The translations under genes were made by a program, and so were the position numbers. A stretch of DNA of 64,000 nucleotides from Campylobacteraceae bacterium (GTDB lineage Bacteria; Campylobacterota; Campylobacteria; Campylobacterales; Sulfurovaceae): the NCBI GenBank assembly GCA_027081405.1, contig JALWKO010000084.1, positions 1-64,000 of the forward strand, given 5' to 3'. The first letter of the stretch is position 1, and the number at the start of each line of letters is the position of its first letter. Positions 43,952 to 54,151 of the stretch are shown here, piece by piece. The notes under the pieces are model-generated. The model saw nothing but the letters and a program-made list of their open reading frames with translations, had not been told where the DNA came from and ran no database searches.

Positions 43952-44757
43952 TTCCGCTTATCCTCGGTGGGGATGTAGATTTTGGCATACATTCCGGGGA
44001 AGACGAACGCCCCTTTCTTGTCGAAGGTCACCTTGATCTTGAATTTGTGGGTCATCGGGTTGGAGGCGGGGATCACGGCGCTGATCTCCCCGTGGGTCTT
44101 GAGACCGATCGAGGGGATCTCCACCTGTACCTTCTTGCCGATGCGGACGTATTTGAGATCGCTTTCGCTGATGTCGGTGAGCACCTTCAGATGCTCCAGA
44201 TCGGTGATGACCAGCGCGGGCATACCGGGGATCTGCATATCCCCTTCGTTGAGTTTCTTGGCCACCACAACCCCGTCGTTGGGGGCTTTGATCGTGAGAT
44301 ATTTGTACTGATTGAGCACCGCTTCTTTCTGGGCTTCGGCCTGCTCCACCTGCTTCTTTGCGATCTCGACCATGTCCCGAAGGTTTTTTGCCGCAAGCTC
44401 CATCTGTTCGAGCTGGAATTTGGAGACCATGTCTTTTTGGAACAGACGCTTGTTGCGGGCCAGGTTGAGCAAGACGTTGTTGAGCTGGTTCTGGTTCATC
44501 TGCAGGGCTAGCCGCGCCTGAGAAATCGCCAGATCGACCTGCTTGACCGCGGCCTGGATCTCCTTGGAGTCGATTTCGTAGAGTACTTGCCCTTTTTTGA
44601 CCCGATCCCCTTCGCTGACGCGCATGTTTTTGATAAAGCCCATGAAGCGGCTCGTGATCATTTTCTGGTTGTCGGAGATGACGGTACCGCTGAGTTCGAG
44701 CATTCCCGCCGCGAGGAATCCCGCCGAGAGAATCAACGTGACCAAGATTCGGATCAT
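43948..44757 (-). CDS. Periplasmic adaptor (membrane fusion protein) of the RND pump
   Basis: The 269-aa protein begins with a membrane anchor/signal (MIRILVTLILSAGFLAAG), then a split lipoyl domain (SEGDRVKKGQVLYEIDSKEI and KAPNDGVVVAKKLNEGDMQI), with an alpha hairpin of about 90 residues between them, and closes with a beta-barrel region. It bridges the pump and the outer-membrane channel. It overlaps both neighbours by ATGA. At 269 aa it is shorter than AcrA, lacking most of the membrane-proximal domain. Confidence 0.9.
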   Translation of the reverse strand: MIRILVTLILSAGFLAAGMLELSGTVISDNQKMITSRFMGFIKNMRVSEGDRVKKGQVLYEIDSKEIQAAVKQVDLAISQARLALQMNQNQLNNVLLNLARNKRLFQKDMVSKFQLEQMELAAKNLRDMVEIAKKQVEQAEAQKEAVLNQYKYLTIKAPNDGVVVAKKLNEGDMQIPGMPALVITDLEHLKVLTDISESDLKYVRIGKKVQVEIPSIGLKTHGEISAVIPASNPMTHKFKIKVTFDKKGAFVFPGMYAKIYIPTEDKRK

Positions 44758-46175
44758 AAATGTCCTCCAAGATCAAGGATTTGTTCGAGTTCGAGAATCT
44801 TTTCGCTATGTTTGGTAGCGACCTGCAAATATTTTAGCAGGGATTGGAGTTCTTGGGATTGTTTGATGAGTACGTCGGTAATGGAAGCAAGTCCTTCTTT
44901 GTACCGGGCTTCGTAGGTGCGATAAATCGCCCGTGCCAGATCGAGTTGCTTTTTTTGACTCCGCATGTCGTACGCCAGGGAGCGGATCTCGGTCTGGAGT
45001 TGTTTGACCTTGAGCGCGATCCCCTTTTTGGCCAGTTCCACCTGCCGGGCCACCTTGAGCTGCCGTAATCGGGCCTCTTCGAGCTTGGCACGGTCGCTCC
45101 CGCCGTTGAATACGTTCCATTTGACCTGTACGCCGATCGTAAACGAATCTTTTTTGGCGAAATCGTTCCAGAGCTTGTCGTCGGCACTTCCGTATTCGCC
45201 GAACGCCCCAATCATCGGATAAAAATTCGATTTGGCCACACCGACCGCATGACCGGCAACCTGCAGACCCAATTTGGCTTTCTGGATATCGAGACTGAGA
45301 CGCTCGATGTCAGCCTTGCTCACCCGCGGCATCCGAGTAAGCAGCGGTACGTGCCGGATCGAATCGACGTCGGTATCGAGGAGAAAGGAGAGAAATTCAT
45401 AGGCCAGTTCTCTGTTGAGCCGGGCCTGGTTGAGCATGCTGTCAACCTCAGCCAACTTCGCGTCGATCTCCAGAACATCGGTCTTTTTGGTATAGCCCTC
45501 TTTTTTCATCGCCAGAATCGTCGCTTTGAGACGGCGCATGTTGCGGCGCATTTTGGAGAGATTGTAGATGTAGTTGTCCACCAACGAAATGTCGTAAAAG
45601 GCTTTTTTGAGTTGAAAAATCTTTTCGTCTCTCAGTTTGCGGGTATCGAGTTTGCTCATCTCGTACATTTTTTCGGTGATTTTCTTATACTCGGTGAGCT
45701 TCCAACCCGTAAAGAGAGGAACCTGATAGGTGAATTTGGTCAAGAAGTGATTGCGGGGAGCAGGGTAGTTGAGATCATGAGGCTGGATTTGCAAAATGCT
45801 TCCCATCCCTTGGGTAAATCCGCCGGGTAAGCCGCCCGGATGGGCGTTCATCGCCTCCAGGACTCCACCCATAGGACCCAAAAATTCACTGAAACCGAAG
45901 TCGGCGAAATCGGCCTCCCGACTTTGGAGTTTGAATCCGAAAACGTTCCCTGCGTCGTTGGAACGCAACGCCATCAGCGTGACAGTAAGGGATCCGTAAT
46001 TTTTCCCTTCCACCTCGGCGATGGCGAGTTTTTTCATCATCTCCTGATAGCGGGCGACATCGATCTCGATATTTTTGCGATCGAGAATGCGCATCGCCTG
46101 TGCCAGGCTCAAATGCTTCAAACCGGCAAAAAGTGAACTAAATCCAATGGCTGCGATCAAAACGATACGGATCAT
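44754..46175 (-). CDS. TolC-family outer-membrane efflux channel
   Basis: The 473-aa protein has a signal peptide (MIRIVLIAAIGFSSLFAG) and two long coiled-coil repeats of the TolC kind (ARYQEMMKKLAIAEVEGKNY; then RQVELAKKGIALKVKQLQTE). The barrel strands include TIGVQVKWNVFNGGSDRAK, where NVFNGG is a common OMF motif. It is the first gene of the efflux operon (channel, adaptor, pump N-half, pump C-half). Its start follows AGGAGAGAAAG. Confidence 0.9.
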   Translation of the reverse strand: MIRIVLIAAIGFSSLFAGLKHLSLAQAMRILDRKNIEIDVARYQEMMKKLAIAEVEGKNYGSLTVTLMALRSNDAGNVFGFKLQSREADFADFGFSEFLGPMGGVLEAMNAHPGGLPGGFTQGMGSILQIQPHDLNYPAPRNHFLTKFTYQVPLFTGWKLTEYKKITEKMYEMSKLDTRKLRDEKIFQLKKAFYDISLVDNYIYNLSKMRRNMRRLKATILAMKKEGYTKKTDVLEIDAKLAEVDSMLNQARLNRELAYEFLSFLLDTDVDSIRHVPLLTRMPRVSKADIERLSLDIQKAKLGLQVAGHAVGVAKSNFYPMIGAFGEYGSADDKLWNDFAKKDSFTIGVQVKWNVFNGGSDRAKLEEARLRQLKVARQVELAKKGIALKVKQLQTEIRSLAYDMRSQKKQLDLARAIYRTYEARYKEGLASITDVLIKQSQELQSLLKYLQVATKHSEKILELEQILDLGGHL

Positions 46176-46205
46176 CTTTCTCTCCTGAATGTGGGCACTT
46201 CAGCC

Positions 46206-46278
46206 ATTATAGCAAAATATATTAAAAAATATATCATTGACTAACGAATCGTTAACTATATAGTAATCGGGGATTATA
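46206..46278 (-). promoter_or_regulatory. Promoter/operator region of the efflux operon
   Basis: On the minus strand two perfect TATAAT boxes occur, at 46211-46206 and 46278-46273. Between them lies a 13-bp palindrome, TAACGA-A-TCGTTA (46242-46254), of the size TetR-type efflux repressors use. The upstream box would place the palindrome just after its start site. No tetR gene is adjacent, so the regulator would act from elsewhere. Confidence 0.45.
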
Positions 46279-46299
46279 GCGCGAAGAGCTTATAAAAAT

Positions 46300-46311
46300 C
46301 TTTCATGAAAG
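46300..46311 (-). terminator. Weak hairpin after serA
   Basis: CTTTCATGAAAG is a perfect 12-base palindrome, followed on the serA transcript by ATTTTTATAAG. It may end the serA transcript before the efflux operon promoter. Confidence 0.35.
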
Positions 46312-46334
46312 TAATCGAACGGAATGAAGGATGC

Positions 46335-47927
46335 TCAGACCGAAGCGGTCCGAACACTGATGCACGCATCGAGTGACGCGAGTTCTTCGACGAGCGCTTT
46401 GGGGATCTCTTGATCGACCCGGACCACGGCGAGGGCCTGGCCGTTGTTGTCCCGCCCGAGGCGGAAATCGGAGATATTGATCCCGTATTTGGCGATCAGC
46501 CGCCCCACGTCCCCGATAACACCGGGCTCGTCATTGTTTTTGAACAGAATCAGACGCCCTTTGGGTTCCAGATCGAGGGTGTACCCGTCGATGTCTACGA
46601 TCCGCTGGATGTTCTCGTCAAAGACCGTTCCGCTGATCCGGATGACATTGCCGTTCTGGGTCGTGAGCTTGACCGTGACGAGGTTTTTGAATCCACCGGC
46701 GTCGGGGGTGACCTCCTTGAAGATTTCGATCTCTCGCTCTTTGGCCACATATTCGGCATTGACGTAGTTGATCCCGTCGGCCAGCGCTTCGCTCATCACC
46801 CCCACCGTCGTAAACGTAGCAAGCGAATCGATGTATTCTCCCACCGGCCCCTGGGCAAGCAGCTTGATCGACTTGACCCCGCTTCGGGTCACCTGAGCGC
46901 TCATATACCCGATCTTCTGGGCCAGCTCCAAGAACGGAGCGACAAAGTCGGGCATTTCACTCTCTTTGATCGGAAGGTTGAGCGCGTTGGGATAGGCGAT
47001 CCCTTTGGCCGCGGCGATGGCGCTCTCGGCGGCTTGGACCGCGATGTTGCGCTGGGATTCTTTGGTGTTGGCCCCCAGGTGGGGGGTGACGGTGACGTTG
47101 TCCAGATCGAGCAGCGGATTGTCCGTCGCCGGCTCTTTGCTGAAGACGTCGATCCCCGCCATGGCGATTTTGCCGCTTTTGAGCCCTTCATAAAGGGCCT
47201 CTTCGTCGTAGAGCCCTCCCCGGGCGCAGTTGATGAGGATGACGCCGTCTTTCATCTTGGCGATCTCCTCCCTGCCGATCATCCCGATCGTCTCTTCGGT
47301 TTTTGGGGTGTGGATCGTGATGATGTCGCAAGCGAGAATGTCGTCGAAGTTTTCGGTATAGGCGATATCCAGATCGGTCGCTTTGCTCGGGTCGATGTAG
47401 GGATCGTAGGTGATCACCTCCATCTCGAAGGCTTTGGCCCGCTTCCCGACCCGCGATCCGATGTTTCCGAAGCCGATGATGCCCAGTTTTTTGTCCTTGA
47501 GCTCCGTCCCGTACCAGTCCTGCCGCCGCCAGATCCGCTGCTGTTTGAGGTGGTTGTGGGCGTAGGGGAACTTCCGAACGCAGGCGAGCATGTGGGCCAT
47601 CGTCAGCTCCACCGCCGCGATGGTGTTGGCGGTGGGGATGTTCATGACGACGATCCCGAGCTTGGAACATGCGGGGATGTCGACGTTGTCGACCCCTACG
47701 CCGGCCCGGACGAGGGCTTTGAGCTTTTTGGCCTGTGCCAGGAATTTCTCGTCCACGTCGGTAGAGCTGCGGGTAATGGCCACGTCGGCTTGGGGAATGT
47801 AGCGTTCGATAAGGACGTCTTTGGGTTCGTCCGCCGCGTTGATGAGCTCCACTTCGGGATCGGACTCGAGGATCTTGAGCCCGCTTTCGTGGATATGGTC
47901 GCAAACGACGATCGTGTAGGTGGCCAT
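46335..47927 (-). CDS. serA: D-3-phosphoglycerate dehydrogenase
   Basis: SerA begins serine synthesis. The 530-aa chain is the long form: substrate and NAD domains (KLGIIGFGNIGSRVGKRAKA; NCARGGLYDEEALYEGLKSG; TPHLGANTKESQRNIA with the catalytic histidine), then an allosteric intervening domain (residues 315-450), and a C-terminal ACT domain (RLILFKNNDEPGVIGDVGRL) for serine feedback. It lies 10 bases downstream of rpsA, an order shared with Campylobacter. Confidence 0.96.
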   Translation of the reverse strand: MATYTIVVCDHIHESGLKILESDPEVELINAADEPKDVLIERYIPQADVAITRSSTDVDEKFLAQAKKLKALVRAGVGVDNVDIPACSKLGIVVMNIPTANTIAAVELTMAHMLACVRKFPYAHNHLKQQRIWRRQDWYGTELKDKKLGIIGFGNIGSRVGKRAKAFEMEVITYDPYIDPSKATDLDIAYTENFDDILACDIITIHTPKTEETIGMIGREEIAKMKDGVILINCARGGLYDEEALYEGLKSGKIAMAGIDVFSKEPATDNPLLDLDNVTVTPHLGANTKESQRNIAVQAAESAIAAAKGIAYPNALNLPIKESEMPDFVAPFLELAQKIGYMSAQVTRSGVKSIKLLAQGPVGEYIDSLATFTTVGVMSEALADGINYVNAEYVAKEREIEIFKEVTPDAGGFKNLVTVKLTTQNGNVIRISGTVFDENIQRIVDIDGYTLDLEPKGRLILFKNNDEPGVIGDVGRLIAKYGINISDFRLGRDNNGQALAVVRVDQEIPKALVEELASLDACISVRTASV

Positions 47928-47937
47928 GTGGGGGCCT

Positions 47938-49608
47938 TTATTTTTGGAGTTTGTCTTTGATGATGTCCCCGAGGGTCATGCTTACGTCTTGCTCCTCGGT
48001 GATCCGCTTGAGAGCTTCGCGCTCTTCCTGACGCTCGAGCCGGCGGACCGAGACCCGGATCCGGTCATTTTTGGGATCGATCTGGGTGATCACCCCTTTG
48101 ATCTCCTGCCCTTTTTCGATCTCGTCGAACTTGAAGGGGTGGAGATCTTCGGTCCGGATCAAGGCGTCGACGTTGTCGTCCAGTGCGATGAAGACGCCGA
48201 AATCTTTTTTGTCCTTAACGATTCCGGTAACAATGTCTCCCACTTTGTGTTTCTCGGCGAACGCCTCGGCGGGGGACTTCTCCAGCGCTTTGCGGCTGAG
48301 ACTGATCTTGCCCGCGTCGGTATCGATCCGGATGATTTTGACTTCCACCTCGTCACCGGCCTGATAAAGGTCTTTGGCCTTTTTGCCCTTTTCCCAGGAG
48401 ACCTCCTGGTTGTGCAGCAGCCCTTCGACACCCCCCTCGAGCCGGACGAAGGCTCCAAAGTCGGTGACCGAAGAGACGGTTCCGCTAACCACGTCGCCGA
48501 CGCGATGTTTGCGAGAGAACTCTTCCATCGGCTTGGGGAGGAGATTTTTGAGGCTGACACGCAAGCGACGCTTCTCTTTGTCGATCTCGATCACCTCCAC
48601 GTTGATTGTGTCGTCCACGTTGAGATAGTCTTTGGGGTGTTTGACGTTTTTGTCCCAGGAGATTTCGGATACGTGGAGGAACGCTTCCAGATCCTCACCC
48701 AGATCGACGAAAGCTCCGTAGGGCTCGATGTTGCTTACGACCGCTTCGACGGTATCGCCTACGCTGAGGATCTCGTCGATGTTCTCCCAGGGATCGGGGG
48801 TGGCGTCTTTGATCGAGAGGGAGAGATGGCGTTTTTTCTTGTCGTAGTCGAGGGCGACCACCTTGACCTCATCCCCTTCCTGGAAATATTTGGCGGGGTT
48901 GACAGGACCCTTGTGGGAGATCTGGGAGTAGTGGACCAGGCCGTCGATCCCTCCCACGTCGACGAACATCCCGTAGCTGGTGATTTTTTTGACCACGCCG
49001 GTGGTGGGCTCTTTGCTCTCCATGAGCTTCTCAACCACCTCCTGGACCTTGGCCCGTTCCCGTTCGATCAGCTCTTTGCGAGAGACGACGACAGAACCTT
49101 TTTCCTTGTCGACTTTGATGATGAGGGCTTTGACTTTCTTGCCGATGGGGTCGGTTTTGGAGCTCAGATACGAGAGGGTGCGGGGCATGAAGAACTCCAG
49201 TCCCCCCGCTTCGACCACGTATCCGCCTTTGTTTTTGCGGACGACGGTCCCCTCGATGATGTATTCCTGGCTCTCATCGTACTCGGTAAGGAACTCCTGC
49301 ATCGCCTGGCGCTTTTTGGCCAGATCGTACGAAACCATGGGGCGCTCGCCGCGCATCCCGGTCACGACGACGGGGATCGTATCCCCTTCCTTGAAAGGTA
49401 CGTTCCCCTCCTCGTCCCGGAGTTGGTCCAGGCTCACGACTGCTTCGTTTTTCCGGCCGATGTCGATGAGTGCCTGGTTGTCTTCTTCGTTGATTTTGAC
49501 GATAGTCCCTTCGATCAGATCGCCGCTGCGGCTCTCCTCTTTTTTGAAGGACTCTTCGAGCATCGCCTCGAAATCAACGTCCTCTATCTCGATATCTTCG
49601 AATTTCAT
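47938..49608 (-). CDS. rpsA: Ribosomal protein S1
   Basis: S1 helps mRNA bind the 30S subunit. The 556-aa protein carries six S1 repeats; examples are GDLIEGTIVKINEEDNQALI, EPTTGVVKKITSYGMFVDVG and VGDVVSGTVSSVTDFGAFVR. The acidic N-terminus (MKFEDIEIEDVDFEAMLEES) is the ribosome-binding part. It lies downstream of ispH, a common pairing. The plus-strand 913-aa ORF over it is a shadow. Confidence 0.96.
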   Translation of the reverse strand: MKFEDIEIEDVDFEAMLEESFKKEESRSGDLIEGTIVKINEEDNQALIDIGRKNEAVVSLDQLRDEEGNVPFKEGDTIPVVVTGMRGERPMVSYDLAKKRQAMQEFLTEYDESQEYIIEGTVVRKNKGGYVVEAGGLEFFMPRTLSYLSSKTDPIGKKVKALIIKVDKEKGSVVVSRKELIERERAKVQEVVEKLMESKEPTTGVVKKITSYGMFVDVGGIDGLVHYSQISHKGPVNPAKYFQEGDEVKVVALDYDKKKRHLSLSIKDATPDPWENIDEILSVGDTVEAVVSNIEPYGAFVDLGEDLEAFLHVSEISWDKNVKHPKDYLNVDDTINVEVIEIDKEKRRLRVSLKNLLPKPMEEFSRKHRVGDVVSGTVSSVTDFGAFVRLEGGVEGLLHNQEVSWEKGKKAKDLYQAGDEVEVKIIRIDTDAGKISLSRKALEKSPAEAFAEKHKVGDIVTGIVKDKKDFGVFIALDDNVDALIRTEDLHPFKFDEIEKGQEIKGVITQIDPKNDRIRVSVRRLERQEEREALKRITEEQDVSMTLGDIIKDKLQK

Positions 49609-49692
49609 CTACCTATCCTTATCGTACACTTTGGTGGGGTATTATACTATCTTTACTTTAAGGTGGCGCCGGGAACGCGGGGGAAAGAAGGG

Positions 49693-50535
49693 TCAGGAGG
49701 CGGTGAGGCGACGGATGGCGTCGACGACGTTTTGGACCACCCAGTCGGGGGTGGAGGCCCCGGCGCTGATCCCGCAAAGCCGTTTGCCTTCGAACCATTC
49801 GGGGCGCAGTTCGCTTTCGTTTTCGATCAGATAGCTCGCTTCACAGTAATGCTTGCAGATGGAGTGGAGCTGCTTGGTGTTGGAGGAGTGTTTCCCGCCG
49901 ATGACGATCATCACGTCGGCTTCACGGGCCAGCTCCGCCGCGGCATCCTGGTTCTCGAAAGTGGCGTTGCAGATGGTGTTGAAGACCCGCACCTCCTTGG
50001 CCCGCAGCACCAGAGCCGAGACAATTTTGAGGAAATCCTCGGGTTTGCGGGTGGTCTGGGCGACGATGGCCACTTTGGAGCGGAGCGGCAGATCGTCCAG
50101 CTCCGATTCGTCCAGGATCACGAAGGCGTCCCGCAGGTCCTCGGCGTAGCTGTAGACCCCTTTGATCTCCGGATGGTTCGCGTCACCGAAGATCACCACC
50201 GAATACCCCTCCTTGCTCATCCGTCCGACGATCTGCTGAGGGGTCGTCACATAGGGGCAGGTGGCGTTGATGATCTCTTTCCCCTCGGCTTTGAGCTTGG
50301 CCAGCTCCTCCTTGGGGATGCCGTGGGTGCGGATGACGATCGAATCGGCCCGCCGCGCCTCCTCGAAACTCTCCGCCAGACCGATGTCGTAGTCTTCGGA
50401 GAGACGCCGAATCTCGTCTTTGTTGTGGATCAGCGGCCCGTAAGTGACGCTGCCCGGGTGCTCCTCGGCGATCTGGATCGCCCGTTTGACTCCGTAGCAG
50501 AAACCGTACGACGAGGCCAGTCGGATCTCCATCAT
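49693..50535 (-). CDS. ispH: 4-hydroxy-3-methylbut-2-enyl diphosphate reductase
   Basis: IspH makes IPP and DMAPP in the last MEP-pathway step, using an Fe-S cluster. The start is [20 protein letters not shown], overlapping the aroA stop with GGAGGTGG in front; the 524-aa track ORF wrongly extends into aroA. The three cluster cysteines are in [19 protein letters not shown] and [10 protein letters not shown]. Length 280 aa is typical. dxs, the first step, is at 16 kb. Confidence 0.96.
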   Translation of the reverse strand: MMEIRLASSYGFCYGVKRAIQIAEEHPGSVTYGPLIHNKDEIRRLSEDYDIGLAESFEEARRADSIVIRTHGIPKEELAKLKAEGKEIINATCPYVTTPQQIVGRMSKEGYSVVIFGDANHPEIKGVYSYAEDLRDAFVILDESELDDLPLRSKVAIVAQTTRKPEDFLKIVSALVLRAKEVRVFNTICNATFENQDAAAELAREADVMIVIGGKHSSNTKQLHSICKHYCEASYLIENESELRPEWFEGKRLCGISAGASTPDWVVQNVVDAIRRLTAS

Positions 50536-51821
50536 TCCACCTCCGTGATCCGGGATAGGATATCGAAAAAGTTGGGAAAGGAGGTGGCCACACAGTCGGT
50601 ATCGACGATCTCCATCCCGCACAGCAGCCCCGCGACCGCGAAACTCATGGCGATCCGGTGATCGCCGTGGCTGTCGATCCGCGCTGCCCGGAGCTCCCCT
50701 CCCCGGATCGCGTAGCCGTCGGGGTACTCTTCGGTCTCGATCCCGCAGGCCTCCAGCGCCGTCAGGACCGAGGCGATCCGATCGCTCTCCTTGACCCGGA
50801 GCTCGGCGGCGTTGCGAACCCGGCTCGTCCCTTCGGCGACCGCCATCGCCACGGCCAAGGCGGGGAGTTCGTCGATCAGCCAGGGGATCCGCTCGCTCAC
50901 CTCCACCGCCCGGAGTCCGCCCCCGTAGGCGACCCGGATCTCCCCGATCGGTTCGTAGCGGTCCTCGACGATCCGATACTCCACTTGCGCCCCCATCGAC
51001 TCGAGAACCCGGAAGGCTTCGATCCGGGTGGGGTTGAGGCTGATTTCGGTGAATCGGACCACCGAACCGGGGACGATCGCCGCGGCGACGGCGAAGAAGA
51101 AAGCACTGGAGGGATCGGCGGGGATCCGCAGATCGAGAGGCTCGAGGGGTTTGGCGAGCGGCTCGATCTCGATCCACCCCTCTTCGGCCTTGCGAAGCTC
51201 GGCACCCATCCCCAGCAACATCCGCTCGGTATGGTCGCGGCTCAGGAAATTTTCCTTGTAGCGGCAAGTTCCCTTCGCCCGCAGTGCCGCCAGAATCAGG
51301 GCCGATTTGACCTGGGCCGAATCGACGGGGGAGTGGTATTCAAAAGGCTCCAGCGCCCCGCCCCGGATGTGCAGCGGAGCCAGATTGCCCCCTTCCCGTC
51401 CGTCGATTGCAGCGCCGATTTTGCGCAGCGGATCGACCACCCGCCGCATCGGACGGCGTCGTAGATACCGATCGCCCGTCAGGACGAAGCTCCCCTCGAC
51501 CCCGGCCAGGAGTCCGCAAAAAAGACGCATCGCCGTCCCGGCGTTGCCGCAATCGAGGATCTCTTCGGGCTCGACGATCCGCTCTGGCGGTACGATCCGG
51601 ATCGCCCCCTCGTCCTCCTCTTCGACAGCCACTCCGAGAGAGCGGACGATCGAAAGGGTCGCCAGGGTGTCCTCTCCCCGCAGATAGTTCTTGACCCGGG
51701 AGGGGCGATCGCTCAACAGAGCGAACATGGCGCTGCGGTGGGAGATCGACTTGTCGGGGGCGATGTCGTCGCACAACAGATCGAAGGGGTTCCGCGCCGC
51801 CGCTACCCGGACCGTTTTCAT
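50532..51821 (-). CDS. aroA: 3-phosphoshikimate 1-carboxyvinyltransferase (EPSP synthase)
   Basis: AroA joins shikimate-3-phosphate and PEP on the way to chorismate. I start at [16 protein letters not shown], which overlaps the pheT stop; the track start is six codons longer. [18 protein letters not shown] is the N-terminal signature and [16 protein letters not shown] the C-terminal one. The stretch [18 protein letters not shown] corresponds to the usual L-x-N-A-G-T-A-x-R loop. Length 429 aa is typical. Confidence 0.96.
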   Translation of the reverse strand: MKTVRVAAARNPFDLLCDDIAPDKSISHRSAMFALLSDRPSRVKNYLRGEDTLATLSIVRSLGVAVEEEDEGAIRIVPPERIVEPEEILDCGNAGTAMRLFCGLLAGVEGSFVLTGDRYLRRRPMRRVVDPLRKIGAAIDGREGGNLAPLHIRGGALEPFEYHSPVDSAQVKSALILAALRAKGTCRYKENFLSRDHTERMLLGMGAELRKAEEGWIEIEPLAKPLEPLDLRIPADPSSAFFFAVAAAIVPGSVVRFTEISLNPTRIEAFRVLESMGAQVEYRIVEDRYEPIGEIRVAYGGGLRAVEVSERIPWLIDELPALAVAMAVAEGTSRVRNAAELRVKESDRIASVLTALEACGIETEEYPDGYAIRGGELRAARIDSHGDHRIAMSFAVAGLLCGMEIVDTDCVATSFPNFFDILSRITEVE

Positions 51822-54151
51822 CGCAGTTTGGCTCCGCACCGTTTCTCCAGATGGCGGAGGATCCGCTCCATCGCCCCTTCGATCGCCTCGTCGCTGAGAG
51901 TCCCCTCCTCCGACTGGAGGAAGAAGCGGATCGTGAGGCTTTTGCGATCACCGAGCTCTTCGCTCTCATAGACGTCGATGGGGAAATGGCACCGCAGCAA
52001 AGGCTCCTCCAGCTCCCCGAGGGCCCGGTCGAAGACCCCGTAGGGGATCTCCTTGTCGACCAGCAGGCTCAGATCCTTCCAGGTCCCCTGATAGTTGGAG
52101 ATCGGGGAGGCGTTTTTATGGGGAGGGATCAGCGCCTCGAAATCGAATTCGGCGACGAAGGTATCCTCCAGATCGAAGGCCGCGGCCGCTTCGGGATGGA
52201 CCTTGCTCAGCCACCCCACCCGCTTCTCTCCGAGATGGCAGTCGGCACTCAGATAGGGGTGGACGAGGCCGTTTTTCTCGGTACAGGGGCGCAGCTCCAG
52301 AGGGCCAAGTACTTCCGAAAGAGCCCGGACGAAGCGGGGGAAGTCGATCCGGGGCGGCTTGCCCTGATTGAGGATCGAGGGGGGCTCGGCCTCGCCGCTG
52401 TGGAGGAAGGTTACCATCCTCCGCTCGGTCCGGTTGCAGTCGAAAACCGACCCGATCTCGAAGAGGGGGATCGAGCGCTTTCCGTAACTCATGTTGCGCC
52501 GGGCGGCGTCGAGGAGATTGAGCGTCAGGGTCGATCGGAGGGTGTTGAGCTCCTCGACGATGGGATTGACCAGCTCCACCGATTCGTCCAGTACCGGGAA
52601 GTCGAAGCGCCGCTGGATCTCCCGATCGGCGAACGCGTAGGTGACTGCCTCGAAGAAGCCCGCCGCGACGGCCCGCTCCCGCAGATCCCGGGCGATCCGG
52701 TAGGCTCGGGCGGTCGGCGTCATCCGGTCGGCTTCGACCAGGGTCAGGGGGCGGGCTTCGATCCGGTTGATCCCCACGATCCGGAGTACCTCCTCGGCCA
52801 CGTCCTGGTCGTTGCGGATGTCGTGGCGCCAGGGGGGGATCCCGAGCCCCACGGCGTTTCCGCTTTGGTGGATCTCGAAGCCCAGCCGTTTGAGGATCGA
52901 AAAAACGGTACTTTTGGGGATATGCTGGCCGATGATCGCATCGAGTCGCTCCAGTTTGAGCGAAACGGTCCGCTTGGCCGGCGGAGTCCCCGCTGAGAGG
53001 GTGCTTTCGTTGAAACGGCACTCCCCTCCGTCGTCACAGGCGGCCTGGAGGCGCTCCAGCCCCCACTCCAGATCGGGATCGCTCCCCCGGGAGCTTCGGT
53101 AGTAGAGGGGATCGGTCTTCAGCCCCCGCTCGGCCACGCACGGCACGAGAATGTCGGGGTCGAGATACGATGCCACAAAGAGGATCTCCCGGCTCTGGGC
53201 GGAGGCCCGAAGCGGATCTTCCTGCCGGACTCCGGGGATGCACAGGAGCGCATCGCCGCTGCGCAGCTCGGCGTATCCGTCGCTCTGCGCGACGAAATCG
53301 AGGCGGATCTTCTCCCCTTCTCCATGGAGTTTCTCCGCGTCGAAGGCCCAGAGGATGACGCCGCTTTCGTGGATGGCGTAGGCGAGGATCCGATCGAGGG
53401 GATCCTCCCGCATCTCGTCCACCAGCGCCAGCCGGAGTCGGATCCGTGCCGTATCCCGAACCGCCTCCCCTTCGGCCAGGGTCAGGAGGATGCGACCGGG
53501 GAATTCCCCTTTAGTATGGAGCTCCAGGAAACGGGCGATCCCCTTTTTGCTCCGGCTTCGGGGGGTGTAGTCGGGGGTTTTGAGAGGCCGCTCCAGCGCC
53601 GCGGAGAGATCCCGCGCCACCCCGCGGATGCTCAGGCAGTCCCCCCGGTTGGCGGTCAGCTCCAGTTCGATCACCGTGTCGTTGAGCAGCGGATACTCCG
53701 CCAGCTCCCGACCCGGGACCATCTCCCCCAGACTCTCGTCGAGGATCATGATCCCCTTTTCGGTCTCGGGGAGCCCCAGCTCGGCGGAGGAGCAGATCAT
53801 CCCGAAACTCTCGACCCCCCGGAGTTTGGCCGGTTTGATCTCGAAATCCCCCGGAAGGACCGCGCCGACGGTGGCCACCGCCACGTATTCCGCATCGCGG
53901 ACGTTGGCGGCACCGCAGACGATCTGCAGGGGTTCGGCCTCGCCCACGTCAACTTGGCAGAGGTTAAGCTTGTCGGCGTCGGGGTGCTTTTCGCAGGAGA
54001 GGACTTTGCCCACGACAACCCCGGAGGGGATCGCGTAGCGCCGCATCGAATCGACCTCCAGGCCGATGGAGTTGAAGGTCCGGTAGAGGGTGTCGTCGTC
54101 GATCCCTTGCAGATCGATCAGTTCTTCCAGCCAAGTACGGGTCACGATCAT
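51818..54151 (-). CDS. pheT: Phenylalanyl-tRNA synthetase beta subunit
   Basis: The 777-aa beta subunit has the EMAP/tRNA-binding domain ([20 protein letters not shown]), B3/B4 editing region, B5 domain (residues 395-470) and the C-terminal ferredoxin-fold anticodon-binding domain ([20 protein letters not shown]). I start at [16 protein letters not shown], overlapping the pheS stop; the 845-aa track ORF is extended upstream. It is coupled at both ends to pheS and aroA. Confidence 0.96.
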   Translation of the reverse strand: MIVTRTWLEELIDLQGIDDDTLYRTFNSIGLEVDSMRRYAIPSGVVVGKVLSCEKHPDADKLNLCQVDVGEAEPLQIVCGAANVRDAEYVAVATVGAVLPGDFEIKPAKLRGVESFGMICSSAELGLPETEKGIMILDESLGEMVPGRELAEYPLLNDTVIELELTANRGDCLSIRGVARDLSAALERPLKTPDYTPRSRSKKGIARFLELHTKGEFPGRILLTLAEGEAVRDTARIRLRLALVDEMREDPLDRILAYAIHESGVILWAFDAEKLHGEGEKIRLDFVAQSDGYAELRSGDALLCIPGVRQEDPLRASAQSREILFVASYLDPDILVPCVAERGLKTDPLYYRSSRGSDPDLEWGLERLQAACDDGGECRFNESTLSAGTPPAKRTVSLKLERLDAIIGQHIPKSTVFSILKRLGFEIHQSGNAVGLGIPPWRHDIRNDQDVAEEVLRIVGINRIEARPLTLVEADRMTPTARAYRIARDLRERAVAAGFFEAVTYAFADREIQRRFDFPVLDESVELVNPIVEELNTLRSTLTLNLLDAARRNMSYGKRSIPLFEIGSVFDCNRTERRMVTFLHSGEAEPPSILNQGKPPRIDFPRFVRALSEVLGPLELRPCTEKNGLVHPYLSADCHLGEKRVGWLSKVHPEAAAAFDLEDTFVAEFDFEALIPPHKNASPISNYQGTWKDLSLLVDKEIPYGVFDRALGELEEPLLRCHFPIDVYESEELGDRKSLTIRFFLQSEEGTLSDEAIEGAMERILRHLEKRCGAKLR

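Noticed and set aside
47920-50661. 913-aa plus-strand ORF over rpsA and ispH
   Set aside because: Shadow of rpsA; no ribosome binding site or recognisable motif.
49693-51267. 524-aa version of IspH
   Set aside because: The upstream part is aroA in another frame; the start at 50535 has a good ribosome binding site and yields the family length.
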